This document shows positions 34,481 through 42,079 of a DNA stretch of 56,143 nt, in pieces. Every line of letters starts with the position of its first letter. The first letter of the stretch is position 1. The stretch comes from JAZGDL01 sp036477795 (GTDB lineage Bacteria; Planctomycetota; Phycisphaerae; UBA1845): positions 1-56,143 of the forward strand of contig JAZGDL010000045.1 in assembly GCA_036477795.1 (NCBI GenBank), read 5' to 3'. The notes beneath the pieces are model-generated. The model was given only the letters and a program-made list of their open reading frames with translations. It was not told the origin of the DNA and did not search any database. A program made the translations under genes and the position numbers.

Positions 34481-35590
34481 CTACACGTTAGCGGTAACGA
34501 TCTTTCCCTGCCGCTGGTACGTTCGCCAGTCACGCTCGCCGAACCGCTTCAGCCCGCCGGCGATCTGGGCCGCGATCTTGGCGGCGGCGAGATCCAGGTA
34601 AGCGAGCTTGGCCGGGTCGCGTCCTAGAAGATGCTCATAGCACCACGCGTCACAGGCCACCGGGTCCACAGAGGCGATCACCGCCGGTCGCCCCAGCTCG
34701 CCTCCCGGCTTCACGTCGCTGATGCGTCCGCCGGTGGGGCCGTTCTTCATCATCACCCGCGTCGCGTCGGAGATGACCAGCGTGGGGCTCATCATCATCC
34801 CCAGGTCGCTGACGATGTTGTGGATGGCCTGGTGAAACTGGTTTCGCCGCCCGCCCAGAAGCCCGTACCAGTTCTTCATGTTCATCGAGGCGCTGCACAG
34901 GTTGTGGTCCTTGATGGGCGCCACGCCGATGACCTTGTTCACCTCAGCCAACGGTCGGTAAAAGATCGGCCACCGTCCCAGCGCCTCCCCTTTGAGTGGG
35001 TCGGGGGCCCGGTCCCGAATAATCAGGTCTTCAAAGTGCACCCGCGCCGGCAGCATGACCTTGGCCCCCTCGCTGTCGGCTACAGCTCCGATTTTCGATT
35101 TGGCGAAGCACGCTTGCGATGCTTCGATCGGATTGTCAGCGACTATGACTTTCCGTGCGCCGGCCTCTTTGCACAGTCGGATCACCCACCGCAGCACCTC
35201 GGGGTTGGTCGTCGCCCCCATGTGCGGAGCCCGGTCAAACCCGACGTTGGGCTTGACCAGGACAACGTCGCCGTCGGAGATGAACCGTTTCATGCCCATC
35301 GAGGGAGCAAGTCCGTCGACGGCGGCCCGCACCATGCGCTCGAGGTGTTGATCGCTACCCGCCGCCACGCTGATCCGCGGACTTGACGCCGGAAAGTCAA
35401 TCGCGGCGAAGTAGTTTTTCAGCCGAAGTGTGGTATCAGACGGCTTACGAAGGCCCGCGTCCCCTTGGGGATCGTGCAGAAGGTACCCCCCGGCAGCCGC
35501 CGCTCCCGCAGCCGCAACCGCTCCCGCGCCGCGGGCCAGCAACTCACGTCGTGTCAGCTTATCGTCACTCAACTCGCCCGCCTCCGGCAC
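34481..35590 (-). CDS. Tat-exported DUF362 protein
   Basis: About 369 aa. The Tat signal LTRRELLARGAGAVAAAGAAA is followed by the DUF362 domain: GDVVLVKPNVGFDRAP, GARKVIVADNPIE, KVIGVAPIKDHNLCSASMNMKNWYGLL and SVDPVACDAW. DUF362 domains occur alone or fused to ferredoxins, and their chemistry is not established. The start is GTG 35590 or TTG 35596. It lies between the DUF6599-like gene and the polyferredoxin gene on the same strand. Confidence 0.88.
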   Translation of the reverse strand: MPEAGELSDDKLTRRELLARGAGAVAAAGAAAAGGYLLHDPQGDAGLRKPSDTTLRLKNYFAAIDFPASSPRISVAAGSDQHLERMVRAAVDGLAPSMGMKRFISDGDVVLVKPNVGFDRAPHMGATTNPEVLRWVIRLCKEAGARKVIVADNPIEASQACFAKSKIGAVADSEGAKVMLPARVHFEDLIIRDRAPDPLKGEALGRWPIFYRPLAEVNKVIGVAPIKDHNLCSASMNMKNWYGLLGGRRNQFHQAIHNIVSDLGMMMSPTLVISDATRVMMKNGPTGGRISDVKPGGELGRPAVIASVDPVACDAWCYEHLLGRDPAKLAYLDLAAAKIAAQIAGGLKRFGERDWRTYQRQGKIVTANV

Positions 35591-35680
35591 CGCCAACGCC
35601 GTCCACAGTCACACGGTTTCGTGATCGTGAACACAATTCCCCGCACAACGTCGCCCAGTCGTTCACAAGTTCCCGTTCAA

Positions 35681-35706
35681 AGCCCACGGATTGCAATTCG
35701 TGGGTT
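35681..35706. repeat. Family D palindrome, intergenic
   Basis: A near-perfect 26-bp palindrome (one changed pair) with core CACGGATTGCAATTCGTG, between the DUF6599-like and DUF362 genes. Confidence 0.88.
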
Positions 35707-35720
35707 CGTCAAACGCGTCA

Positions 35721-37253
35721 CTACGGCACGCTCAATTCGTCGTAGAATGCCGCGCCCGCGTTCCTTGCCACGCCCACATCCTCCGCCCCGGCAACACCGC
35801 CGAGGTAGCGGCCGTTTGCAAACACGACGTCGATCACACCCGACGCCTCACCCGCGACGATCCGGCGACCCGGGTCCGGATCCGTCCAGATCACCCGGCC
35901 ATACTTCTCAAAGAATCCGACATACTGATGAAACAGCAATCCGGCCGTCGACTCATCCTTGGCCCGGTGGATGAATAGCGTTATCCGGCCGCCGTCTACA
36001 TCATACTCCATCGTGAACACATCATTCAAGAAATCCAGGCTGAAAACGTCGTCAGCCTGGTAGTTGAATGAGCCCGGGACCTTCCCCGTCTGGGGAAGGG
36101 CAGCCAGCGCCCAGACGCTATGGCCGGAATCTTCGATATTGTCCGCCAGCCGCTCGGCGATGGCCCGGGCTACCTGCCCGTCGGCCTGGTCGAGAGTCAC
36201 CGGCAGCACCTGAACGTAGCTCGCACCTTTCCAGAAGAATACCGCCCCACCAACCTGGTAACCGTCACGCCCGATCGGCACTGGCGTGGCCTCGTGGGCG
36301 GCTTCGGAACCGTAGATGCCCAACGCGTTCTCCGGCTCACCCATGTCGTACCAGTACACGTCGATGGTTCGCTCCGGATCTCTCTGGTGGTAGTACGTAC
36401 CGAACGTCAGCCCCACTACATGAAACTGCAAGTATGCACCAGCCCGCCCGTTGATCTTGACGTAGAGATTGTCCGGCGTGTAACGGGAAACGTTTCTCGG
36501 CACGCGCCATCTCCTCACGCCGGGCTCCGGAAACAGGTTCTCCGCCCGGCCTGCATCAGCCGGCGAGGTCACTCCAACGGTGCCGGCAGCGGCCGGCGTA
36601 GTCGTCGTGAGCGATGTGCCATAGTCCAGTTGCACCGCCGCGATGCTGTTGGCCGCCATCAACAACATCTTCCCGACGGCGCTCGGTCGCTGCGGTGACG
36701 ATTGCAGCTCGGTGTAGTACCGTCCCTTCCAAAAGCCGGCCCGGCCCTCGCTCTTGGCGGACCAGCCGCCTCTTCCGACGTTCAGCGCCTCGGAGTCAGC
36801 CGGTTGTCGGCCCTGCCACAATCCGAAAGCCTGCTCCGGCGAACCAACGTCGCAGACCAGGACGGTGAGTTCCCCGCCCGGTTCGCCGATTGTTACGTAT
36901 CTCCGCCGGTAGACCCACAGCACGTCGAACGCTTCCAGATCGGAGGCTGTTTCCCCCAACGCGGCTGACAGATCGCTCTCGGGAATCGCCTCCGCCTCGC
37001 CCGCCGCCCGCCAGCCCGGATCGTCCAGAGTCGGCAACATCTGCTCCGCCACCACCACCTCGCGGGCCCGCTCAGTTTCCCGGTAGACTGCCTCGTGGAC
37101 CTCAAACAGATAGTTCTCGTCGGAGGCTACCTTCATCACCAGCGCCGCCACGATCCCGCCCAGCAGGAACAGCAACAAGACTCCCAACACCCGTTCGGTG
37201 CGCCCGACTTCCTCGAGCTTGCGCATGTAGCGGCGTGAAAGAAATGTGGGCAT
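35721..37253 (-). CDS. DUF6599-like membrane-anchored protein with two related domains
   Basis: A 510-aa protein with one N-terminal membrane anchor (VLGVLLLFLLGGIVAALVM, about residues 22-42) and an extracytoplasmic remainder. Two related segments, about residues 95-205 and 240-345, share the pattern VYWYDMGEPENALGIYGSE / VLVCDVGSPEQAFGLWQGR, then FFWKGASYVQVLP / GFWKGRYYTELQS. This matches what I know as DUF6599, a domain often next to DUF362 in planctomycetes. Function is unknown. It is transcribed divergently from the spermidine-synthase-like gene and heads the minus-strand redox operon; GGGAG precedes the start. Confidence 0.72.
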   Translation of the reverse strand: MPTFLSRRYMRKLEEVGRTERVLGVLLLFLLGGIVAALVMKVASDENYLFEVHEAVYRETERAREVVVAEQMLPTLDDPGWRAAGEAEAIPESDLSAALGETASDLEAFDVLWVYRRRYVTIGEPGGELTVLVCDVGSPEQAFGLWQGRQPADSEALNVGRGGWSAKSEGRAGFWKGRYYTELQSSPQRPSAVGKMLLMAANSIAAVQLDYGTSLTTTTPAAAGTVGVTSPADAGRAENLFPEPGVRRWRVPRNVSRYTPDNLYVKINGRAGAYLQFHVVGLTFGTYYHQRDPERTIDVYWYDMGEPENALGIYGSEAAHEATPVPIGRDGYQVGGAVFFWKGASYVQVLPVTLDQADGQVARAIAERLADNIEDSGHSVWALAALPQTGKVPGSFNYQADDVFSLDFLNDVFTMEYDVDGGRITLFIHRAKDESTAGLLFHQYVGFFEKYGRVIWTDPDPGRRIVAGEASGVIDVVFANGRYLGGVAGAEDVGVARNAGAAFYDELSVP

Positions 37254-37320
37254 CGATCATCTCCCTGCCAACCAAGGATGGTAGTATACCCACTCGTTCC
37301 GCTAAAGGCGGCGGAATCTC

Positions 37321-39876
37321 GTGTTTGAGCGTCCTGGTACTGTGTTTCACAAGTTTCGCGACGATACCCACCGTTATCGCTTGGGGCTGGGCCTGCTGGT
37401 GCTGTCATGTGGAGTGCAAGCGGTTGTCACTCAATCGCTCTTGCTGCGCGAGGCCCTGGTACTGATGTTCGGCAGCGAGTTCGCCTGGGGCCTGGTCCTG
37501 TTCGCGTGGCTGTTCGGGGTGGCGGTCGGGGCCATCCTGGGCGGATGGGCAGCCGAGCGGGTAGGGCAGGTCGTTGACCTGCCTTCACCATGCCAAAGGC
37601 AGGTCAACAACCTGCCCTACATATTGGTGGCGGTGTTGATGGCTCTGAGCGTCGCCGCGTGTGCCGAGCTTTGGATCTTTCGCGGCGCTCGGGCGTGGCT
37701 GGGCGTCCAGCCGGGGGAGTACCTCCCGCTACCCAAGACGGCTCTGGCCGCCATGTTGCTGGTCTCACCCGCCAGCGCCCTGGTGGGGATGGCCTTTCCG
37801 CTGGCCTGTCGCATCAGAGGTATGTGGGAGATGGAATGTTCCGCCGCTACGGAAGCGCCGCGCGGGTTGAAACCAGCGGCTCGTGGGCTCCTGCAATTAG
37901 GCAATGTATATGCGATCGAATCTGCCGGCAGCCTGATCGGCGGCGCGGTGTTCAGCTTCTGGGCGGTGGAGCACCTCGCCCCCATTCAGACGGCTTTGTG
38001 CTGCGGGGCTGTCACCGCCGCAGCCTCGGCTGTGTTTCTCTTCGGCACGGCCCGCAAGCCTTACGCCTCCATCTGCCTGGCAGCGGTCGCGGTGGCCGCA
38101 CTTCTGGTCTCAATCTTCGCCGGCGACGCGTTGAACCGACAACTCGTTCATCGTCGTTGGCAAAACATCGCACCGGGTTACGAGCTCTGCGCCGAGGCTG
38201 AGACCAGGTATCAAAATCTCGCCGTCGGCCGGCGGGAGGACCAGTTCACTCTATACAGCGACGGCCGGGCGGCATCCGACTTCCCCGATCCATACACCTT
38301 TGTGCCGCTGGCCCATTTCTGGTTGTGCCAGCACCCCGACCCGCGCAACGTGCTCGTATTAGGCGGTGGAGCTGAGGGATTGTTGGCTGAGATTCTGCTC
38401 CACCCCGTGGAACACGTGGACTACCTGGAGCCCGACCCACGCCAGATCGAGCTGATCGAGCCCTACCTCACCGACCGCGACCGTCAAGCGCTCACGGACG
38501 CCCGCGTGACCGTGCACCACCGGGACGCCCGCTACTTCGTCAAGACCCAGGCGGTACGTTTCGACCTGGTCATCGCCCGGCTGCCGGAGCCCATGTCCGC
38601 GCTGCACGCTCGACTGTACACCGAGGAGTTCTACCGTGAACTTCGCCGGGCCATGCGGTCGCGTGCGGTGCTGTGCATGACCGTCGCCGCGACACCAGCC
38701 CGGCTCTCCGCCGCCTCCGCTGAATACCTGGCTTCGATCCGTGCCACGCTACGAAAGCACTTCCCTCATGTCACCATCGGCTGGGGCAATCCGGCCCAGG
38801 TGCTGGCCGCCACGCAGCCCGGGCTGATCTCCACCGACCGGACCGAGCTTGCCAGGCGATATTCCGAGCGCGGCGTGCAATCCGAGTTCTTTCACCCCGA
38901 CTGGTTCGACGGGGCCACCGATTGGCTCGATCCCGAGAAACTGCAACAACGTGCCGCCCAGATTGATGCCGCCGACAATGTGGAAATCAGCACCGATCTT
39001 CGTCCAGCCGTGTATCTGCAACGCCTGGCGCTATGGGAACAGATGGCCGGCGGGCAGTCCCCACTGGTGATCGGGTGGCTGCGCTCGATCGGCCCGGTTG
39101 AGCTCATCACCGTCCTGCTGGCCATCGCCGCCGGCACGCTGCTTACTTGTTACCTGCGGGCTCGCTTAAAACGCTCGGTGGTGGAAGACCCACGGATAGA
39201 GATCCCACGGATTCCAATCCGTGGGCTGGTGCCGACGGATCGGAACCACCAATCGTGGCTGTCACACGGTGCTGTCGTTCTGTCGATTGGAACCACCGGA
39301 TTTGTGACCATGGCGTTGAGCATCGTCTGGCTCTTCGCGTTTCAGAACCTTTATGGCTACGTCTATCAACGGATCGGGTGGATCGTCGCTCTGTTCATGG
39401 GCGGTCTGGTCGTGGGGTGCTGGGTCGTAGGCTGGCGATCACGGCGCGTCGCCGAGGCGGGAACACTTGCGACGTATTTGTGGCGCTGGCTCGTCGTTGT
39501 CGACGTGCTGCTGGCGCTCTTGTCTCTGGCCGTTCCGTTGGTATTGCCGGCGTTGGGCCGACTGCAGAGTGGGCCGCTTACGTTCGCGCTGGTCGAATGG
39601 TGCGTCTCCATCATGGTCGCTGTGACCGGCGTGCTTGGCGGAGCGGCTTTCGCGTTGGCCGGCGCCTTGCAGATCGGAGCCACCGGCCGCACCGGTGCCG
39701 CCGCCGGCAGCTTGTTCGGCGCCGATCACGCGGGGGCCTGTCTGGGTGCTCTGCTCAGCGGGATTCTTCTGGTGCCCGTCTTCGGCACCGCAGCCGCAGC
39801 ATGCCTGCTGGCTGGCGTCAAGCTCAGCTCAGCCGCCTTGCTGGCGGTGACCTGGCGCCTGGCGCGCCATAATTAA
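37321..39876 (+). CDS. Membrane protein with spermidine-synthase-like domain
   Basis: An 851-aa protein: N-terminal membrane helices (residues 20-265), a Rossmann domain of the spermidine-synthase fold (about 335-470, LVLGGGAEGLLAEIL, VDYLEPDP, FDLVIARLPEPMSALHARLY) and a second membrane block (about 655-850). In true aminopropyltransferases the loop reads GGGDG and an Asp occurs in the DLPDP-like motif; here both are changed (GGGAEG, IARLPEP), so polyamine synthesis is unlikely. Two palindromic elements are read in frame: residues 81-100 and about 628-635. The start is a GTG. Confidence 0.82.
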   Translation: MFERPGTVFHKFRDDTHRYRLGLGLLVLSCGVQAVVTQSLLLREALVLMFGSEFAWGLVLFAWLFGVAVGAILGGWAAERVGQVVDLPSPCQRQVNNLPYILVAVLMALSVAACAELWIFRGARAWLGVQPGEYLPLPKTALAAMLLVSPASALVGMAFPLACRIRGMWEMECSAATEAPRGLKPAARGLLQLGNVYAIESAGSLIGGAVFSFWAVEHLAPIQTALCCGAVTAAASAVFLFGTARKPYASICLAAVAVAALLVSIFAGDALNRQLVHRRWQNIAPGYELCAEAETRYQNLAVGRREDQFTLYSDGRAASDFPDPYTFVPLAHFWLCQHPDPRNVLVLGGGAEGLLAEILLHPVEHVDYLEPDPRQIELIEPYLTDRDRQALTDARVTVHHRDARYFVKTQAVRFDLVIARLPEPMSALHARLYTEEFYRELRRAMRSRAVLCMTVAATPARLSAASAEYLASIRATLRKHFPHVTIGWGNPAQVLAATQPGLISTDRTELARRYSERGVQSEFFHPDWFDGATDWLDPEKLQQRAAQIDAADNVEISTDLRPAVYLQRLALWEQMAGGQSPLVIGWLRSIGPVELITVLLAIAAGTLLTCYLRARLKRSVVEDPRIEIPRIPIRGLVPTDRNHQSWLSHGAVVLSIGTTGFVTMALSIVWLFAFQNLYGYVYQRIGWIVALFMGGLVVGCWVVGWRSRRVAEAGTLATYLWRWLVVVDVLLALLSLAVPLVLPALGRLQSGPLTFALVEWCVSIMVAVTGVLGGAAFALAGALQIGATGRTGAAAGSLFGADHAGACLGALLSGILLVPVFGTAAAACLLAGVKLSSAALLAVTWRLARHN
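37561..37620. repeat. Family G double-hairpin element inserted in frame
   Basis: Inverted arms 37561-37583 and 37598-37620 (one mismatch), each a hairpin with core GGCAGGTCGTTGACCTGCC. The 60 bp add 20 codons (VGQVVDLPSPCQRQVNNLPY) between two membrane helices without breaking the frame. Confidence 0.88.
39204..39225. repeat. Family D palindrome inside the spermidine-synthase-like gene
   Basis: A perfect 22-bp palindrome (core CACGGATTCCAATCCGTG) read as PRIPIRG, with a partial third arm just before it (39190-39197). It lies in the loop between the Rossmann domain and the second membrane block. Confidence 0.82.
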
Positions 39877-39904
39877 TCCGTCAAACCAAATAAACCCTCG
39901 TCCA

Positions 39905-39930
39905 AAGCCCACGGATTGCAATCCGTGGGC
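39905..39930. repeat. Family D palindrome, intergenic
   Basis: A perfect 26-bp palindrome with core CACGGATTGCAATCCGTG between two convergent genes. It could also act as a bidirectional terminator, although it lacks a T-run. Confidence 0.9.
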
Positions 39931-40026
39931 TCGCTGAACCACCGTTCCACACCCCCAATCAAGGGTCCTTCACCATCGCAGCACTGTCACACCAGTCTGG
40001 TCGCCGCTCGGCGGTGACGCACTCGT

Positions 40027-41328
40027 TCACGCCCGTGGGGCGAAACTCAGCGCCTTGGCCTGGGACCACACGCCGGGGATGCTGGTGCCGCACTTGGGAC
40101 ACTTGCCGTCCTGGATTTGGTTGGACCTGACCCGAAAGCCGGTCCGGCGGATCAGCTCGTTGTGACAATGGTGACAGTACGTGTTCTCGCCCGGGTGCAT
40201 GGGCACGTTGCCGGCGTAGACGTAGTGCACCCCCGCGTCCAGAGCGATTTTACGGCACCGTTCAAGTGTCGATACCGGCGTTCGCGGTAGATTGGTGATG
40301 CGGTAGGTTGGATGAAAGCGCGTGAAATGCATGGGCACGTCAGGCCCCAGATGCTTCAACACCCACTCGCTCATCTGCTTGATCTCGTCCGAAGAATCGT
40401 TGAGCGTCGGGATGATGAGAACCACCAACTCGAACCAGATGCCGATGTCTTTCAGTATCTCAAACGTCTTGAGCACGGGCTTGAGTTCGCCCGCGCAGGT
40501 CTCGGCGTAGAACTTGTCGCTGAAGGCCTTGAAATCGATCTTCACGCCGGTCAGGTGGCGGCAGAGCTGTCGCAGAGGCTTCTCCTGGATGTAGCCGTTG
40601 GAGATCATCACACTGCCGACGCCGTGCTCACGTGCCAGGGCGGCGGCATCGTGCATGTACTCGTAAAAGATGACCGGCTCGGTATAGGTGTAGGCGATGG
40701 TGGGGCAGCCCCGAGACTTGCACGCCGCCACCAGTCGATCCGGCTGGACCAGCGTACTATTGATCTGTTCCGGCCGAAACTGGCTGATCTGCCAGTTCTG
40801 GCAGAACTTGCATTCGATGTTGCAACCGGCGGTGGCAATGGAAAACGCCGTCGTGCCCGGCAGGTAATGGAACAGCGGTTTCTTTTCGATGGGGTCGACG
40901 TTGGCGGAGCACAATGCCCCATAGACCAGCGTCTGATACTTTCCGCCGCGGTTCTCGCGTACGCCGCAGTAGCCGCGCTCCACCTCCGCCACCTCACACT
41001 CGCGCGGGCACAGAACGCACTTGATCTTGTTCTCGTCCAGCTTCTCCCAGAACATGGCCTCGTGGCGAGCCAGACCTTCGAGCTTGGGCCCGGGCAGTAC
41101 CCCGGGACCTGCCACGTCCTGGGCTGACGCACCATCAAAGCTGCACAGCGTAGCAGCAGCCCCGCAGGCCACGCCCATTCTCAAAAGATCGCGCCGAGTG
41201 GGTTCGCAGAACAGATTCTCGAGGTTGTCCACCTCAGAAGAGGGAATAGCGAATGGCGAATGGCGAATAGCGAAGTCGTCGATCTCAAGTCGACATTCGC
41301 AATTCGCCATTCGACATTCGCAATTCAT
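40027..41328 (-). CDS. AmmeMemoRadiSam-type radical SAM enzyme with Tat signal
   Basis: About 433 aa, matching the radical SAM member of the AmmeMemoRadiSam system, related to pyruvate formate-lyase activases. The cluster motif is ATAGCNIECKFCQNWQIS (C-x3-C-x2-C). Before it stands a conserved four-Cys region (CVLCPREC, GYCGVRENRGG), and near the end two CxxC pairs (YCHHCHNEL, KCPKCG) likely bind zinc. N-terminal TRRDLLRMGVACGAAATL is a typical Tat signal, unexpected for a SAM-dependent enzyme. The ATG at 41328 follows GAGG at 7 bp, but the first 30 codons are made of a repeat; GTG 41231 is an alternative start. Substrate unknown. Confidence 0.88.
   Translation of the reverse strand: MNCECRMANCECRLEIDDFAIRHSPFAIPSSEVDNLENLFCEPTRRDLLRMGVACGAAATLCSFDGASAQDVAGPGVLPGPKLEGLARHEAMFWEKLDENKIKCVLCPRECEVAEVERGYCGVRENRGGKYQTLVYGALCSANVDPIEKKPLFHYLPGTTAFSIATAGCNIECKFCQNWQISQFRPEQINSTLVQPDRLVAACKSRGCPTIAYTYTEPVIFYEYMHDAAALAREHGVGSVMISNGYIQEKPLRQLCRHLTGVKIDFKAFSDKFYAETCAGELKPVLKTFEILKDIGIWFELVVLIIPTLNDSSDEIKQMSEWVLKHLGPDVPMHFTRFHPTYRITNLPRTPVSTLERCRKIALDAGVHYVYAGNVPMHPGENTYCHHCHNELIRRTGFRVRSNQIQDGKCPKCGTSIPGVWSQAKALSFAPRA
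41243..41325. repeat. Inverted repeat forming the 5' coding part of the radical SAM gene
   Basis: Arms of repeated GAATGGCGAAT-like units (41243-41273) and their inverted counterparts (41293-41325) enclose a 19-bp spacer with GTCGATCTCAAGTCGAC-like symmetry. It lies between the ribosome-binding site and the Tat signal and is translated as about 28 residues if ATG 41328 is used. Confidence 0.75.
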
Positions 41329-41330
41329 TC

Positions 41331-41387
41331 TCACACCTCGATTCGCTCGATCTCCTTCAGCCCAACCTCATCCAGCCCGCACATGGC
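41331..41387 (-). pseudogene. Displaced 3' tail of a DUF362 gene
   Basis: The minus strand directly before the radical SAM start encodes GLDEVGLKEIERIEV and a stop. This matches the C-terminus of the intact DUF362 gene at 42080-43093 (GLGEADLNRIELIEV), and the bases are about 70% alike by eye. An upstream stop shows that nothing more of the gene remains. The tail still overlaps the ribosome-binding site of the radical SAM gene, so in the ancestor DUF362 and radical SAM genes were directly coupled. Confidence 0.7.
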
Positions 41388-41408
41388 TGATACTCATTTA
41401 CGAATCTC

Positions 41409-41708
41409 TTATCCGTCTTCCAGAATCGCCTTGACATCCCGGGCACCGTGCAGCACACGAATGATCTGCAACGGTTTCGTCTCGGGACGATAGACGATCA
41501 GGTACGAGTAAACAGTCCAGAAACGAAGCGGTTCATCGGCCAGATCCTCCCGGAGATGACCAATGCCTGGCATTCCTGCCAATCGCCTCATGGCCTCACG
41601 AAGCTCGGCTAGGACGCGCCCAGCCACGCCCGGGCTTCGCTGCGAAAGATACTCTTCAACAGCGTTAAGGTCATCCACGGCCTCCGGTGTGAGGAGGTAC
41701 TGGCTCAT
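41409..41708 (-). CDS. RelE/ParE-type toxin
   Basis: A 99-aa ParE-like toxin of the RelE/ParE superfamily: LTPEAVDDLNAVEEYLSQRSP, GMPGIGHLREDLA and the C-terminal YLIVYRPETKPLQIIRVLHGARD. It overlaps the antitoxin gene by 4 bp. The target (gyrase or mRNA) is not predictable from sequence. Confidence 0.9.
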   Translation of the reverse strand: MSQYLLTPEAVDDLNAVEEYLSQRSPGVAGRVLAELREAMRRLAGMPGIGHLREDLADEPLRFWTVYSYLIVYRPETKPLQIIRVLHGARDVKAILEDG

Positions 41709-41971
41709 CTGGATGCTTTTTTCCGATCCCCGGCGCGCTCCTCAAGCTTCTCAAATACCTGTTCGCCATCGACGAGTTCGCCGCGTTTGGCTTGCTCCAG
41801 CCCCGCGGCGATCTGCTTCCGGACTTCTTCAAGGCGCATTTCGCGGAGCCGGTCTTGGTCTTCGAGCAAGCGCAGGGCTTCGCGAAAGACCTCGCTAGCC
41901 GACTGGTACCGCCCGCTGGCCACCTTCGCGGTAACCAGTTGTTCCAGCTCGGGTGTTAGAGAGACATTCAT
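41705..41971 (-). CDS. ParD-type ribbon-helix-helix antitoxin
   Basis: An 88-aa antitoxin: the N-terminal strand MNVSLTPELEQLVTAKVASG and helix SASEVFREALRLLEDQD form an RHH DNA-binding domain; the C-terminal half binds toxin. Two upstream in-frame starts (41995, 42016) are rejected because the -10 box of a perfect promoter covers 41996-42001, which puts the transcript start downstream of them. The protein should repress its own promoter. Confidence 0.9.
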   Translation of the reverse strand: MNVSLTPELEQLVTAKVASGRYQSASEVFREALRLLEDQDRLREMRLEEVRKQIAAGLEQAKRGELVDGEQVFEKLEERAGDRKKASR

Positions 41972-41995
41972 CGTAATTCGACTGGCCACGCTCAT

Positions 41996-42024
41996 AGTAT
42001 ACCCGATGAAGCACAATGTGTCAA
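41996..42024 (-). promoter_or_regulatory. Consensus promoter of the ParDE-type cassette
   Basis: TTGACA (42019-42024), a 17-bp spacer and TATACT (41996-42001) on the minus strand. The predicted transcript starts about 18 bp before ATG 41971. It gives the cassette a promoter independent of the surrounding operon. Confidence 0.8.
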
Positions 42025-42079
42025 TTTGTGCCGCAACGCTCTACGTGAGTTGTTTGAATACCTGTCGAGTGAGTTAGTC

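Noticed and set aside
37321..39876. Functional spermidine synthase
   Set aside because: Only the fold is shared; the GGGDG loop and the acidic catalytic motif are changed, and the domain is embedded between membrane segments.
39905..39930. Intrinsic terminator
   Set aside because: The hairpin is perfect but lacks a T-run and belongs to a repeat family also found inside genes.
41972..42016. Upstream starts for the ParD-like antitoxin
   Set aside because: A consensus -10 box lies at 41996-42001, so these codons would be upstream of, or overlap, the transcription start.
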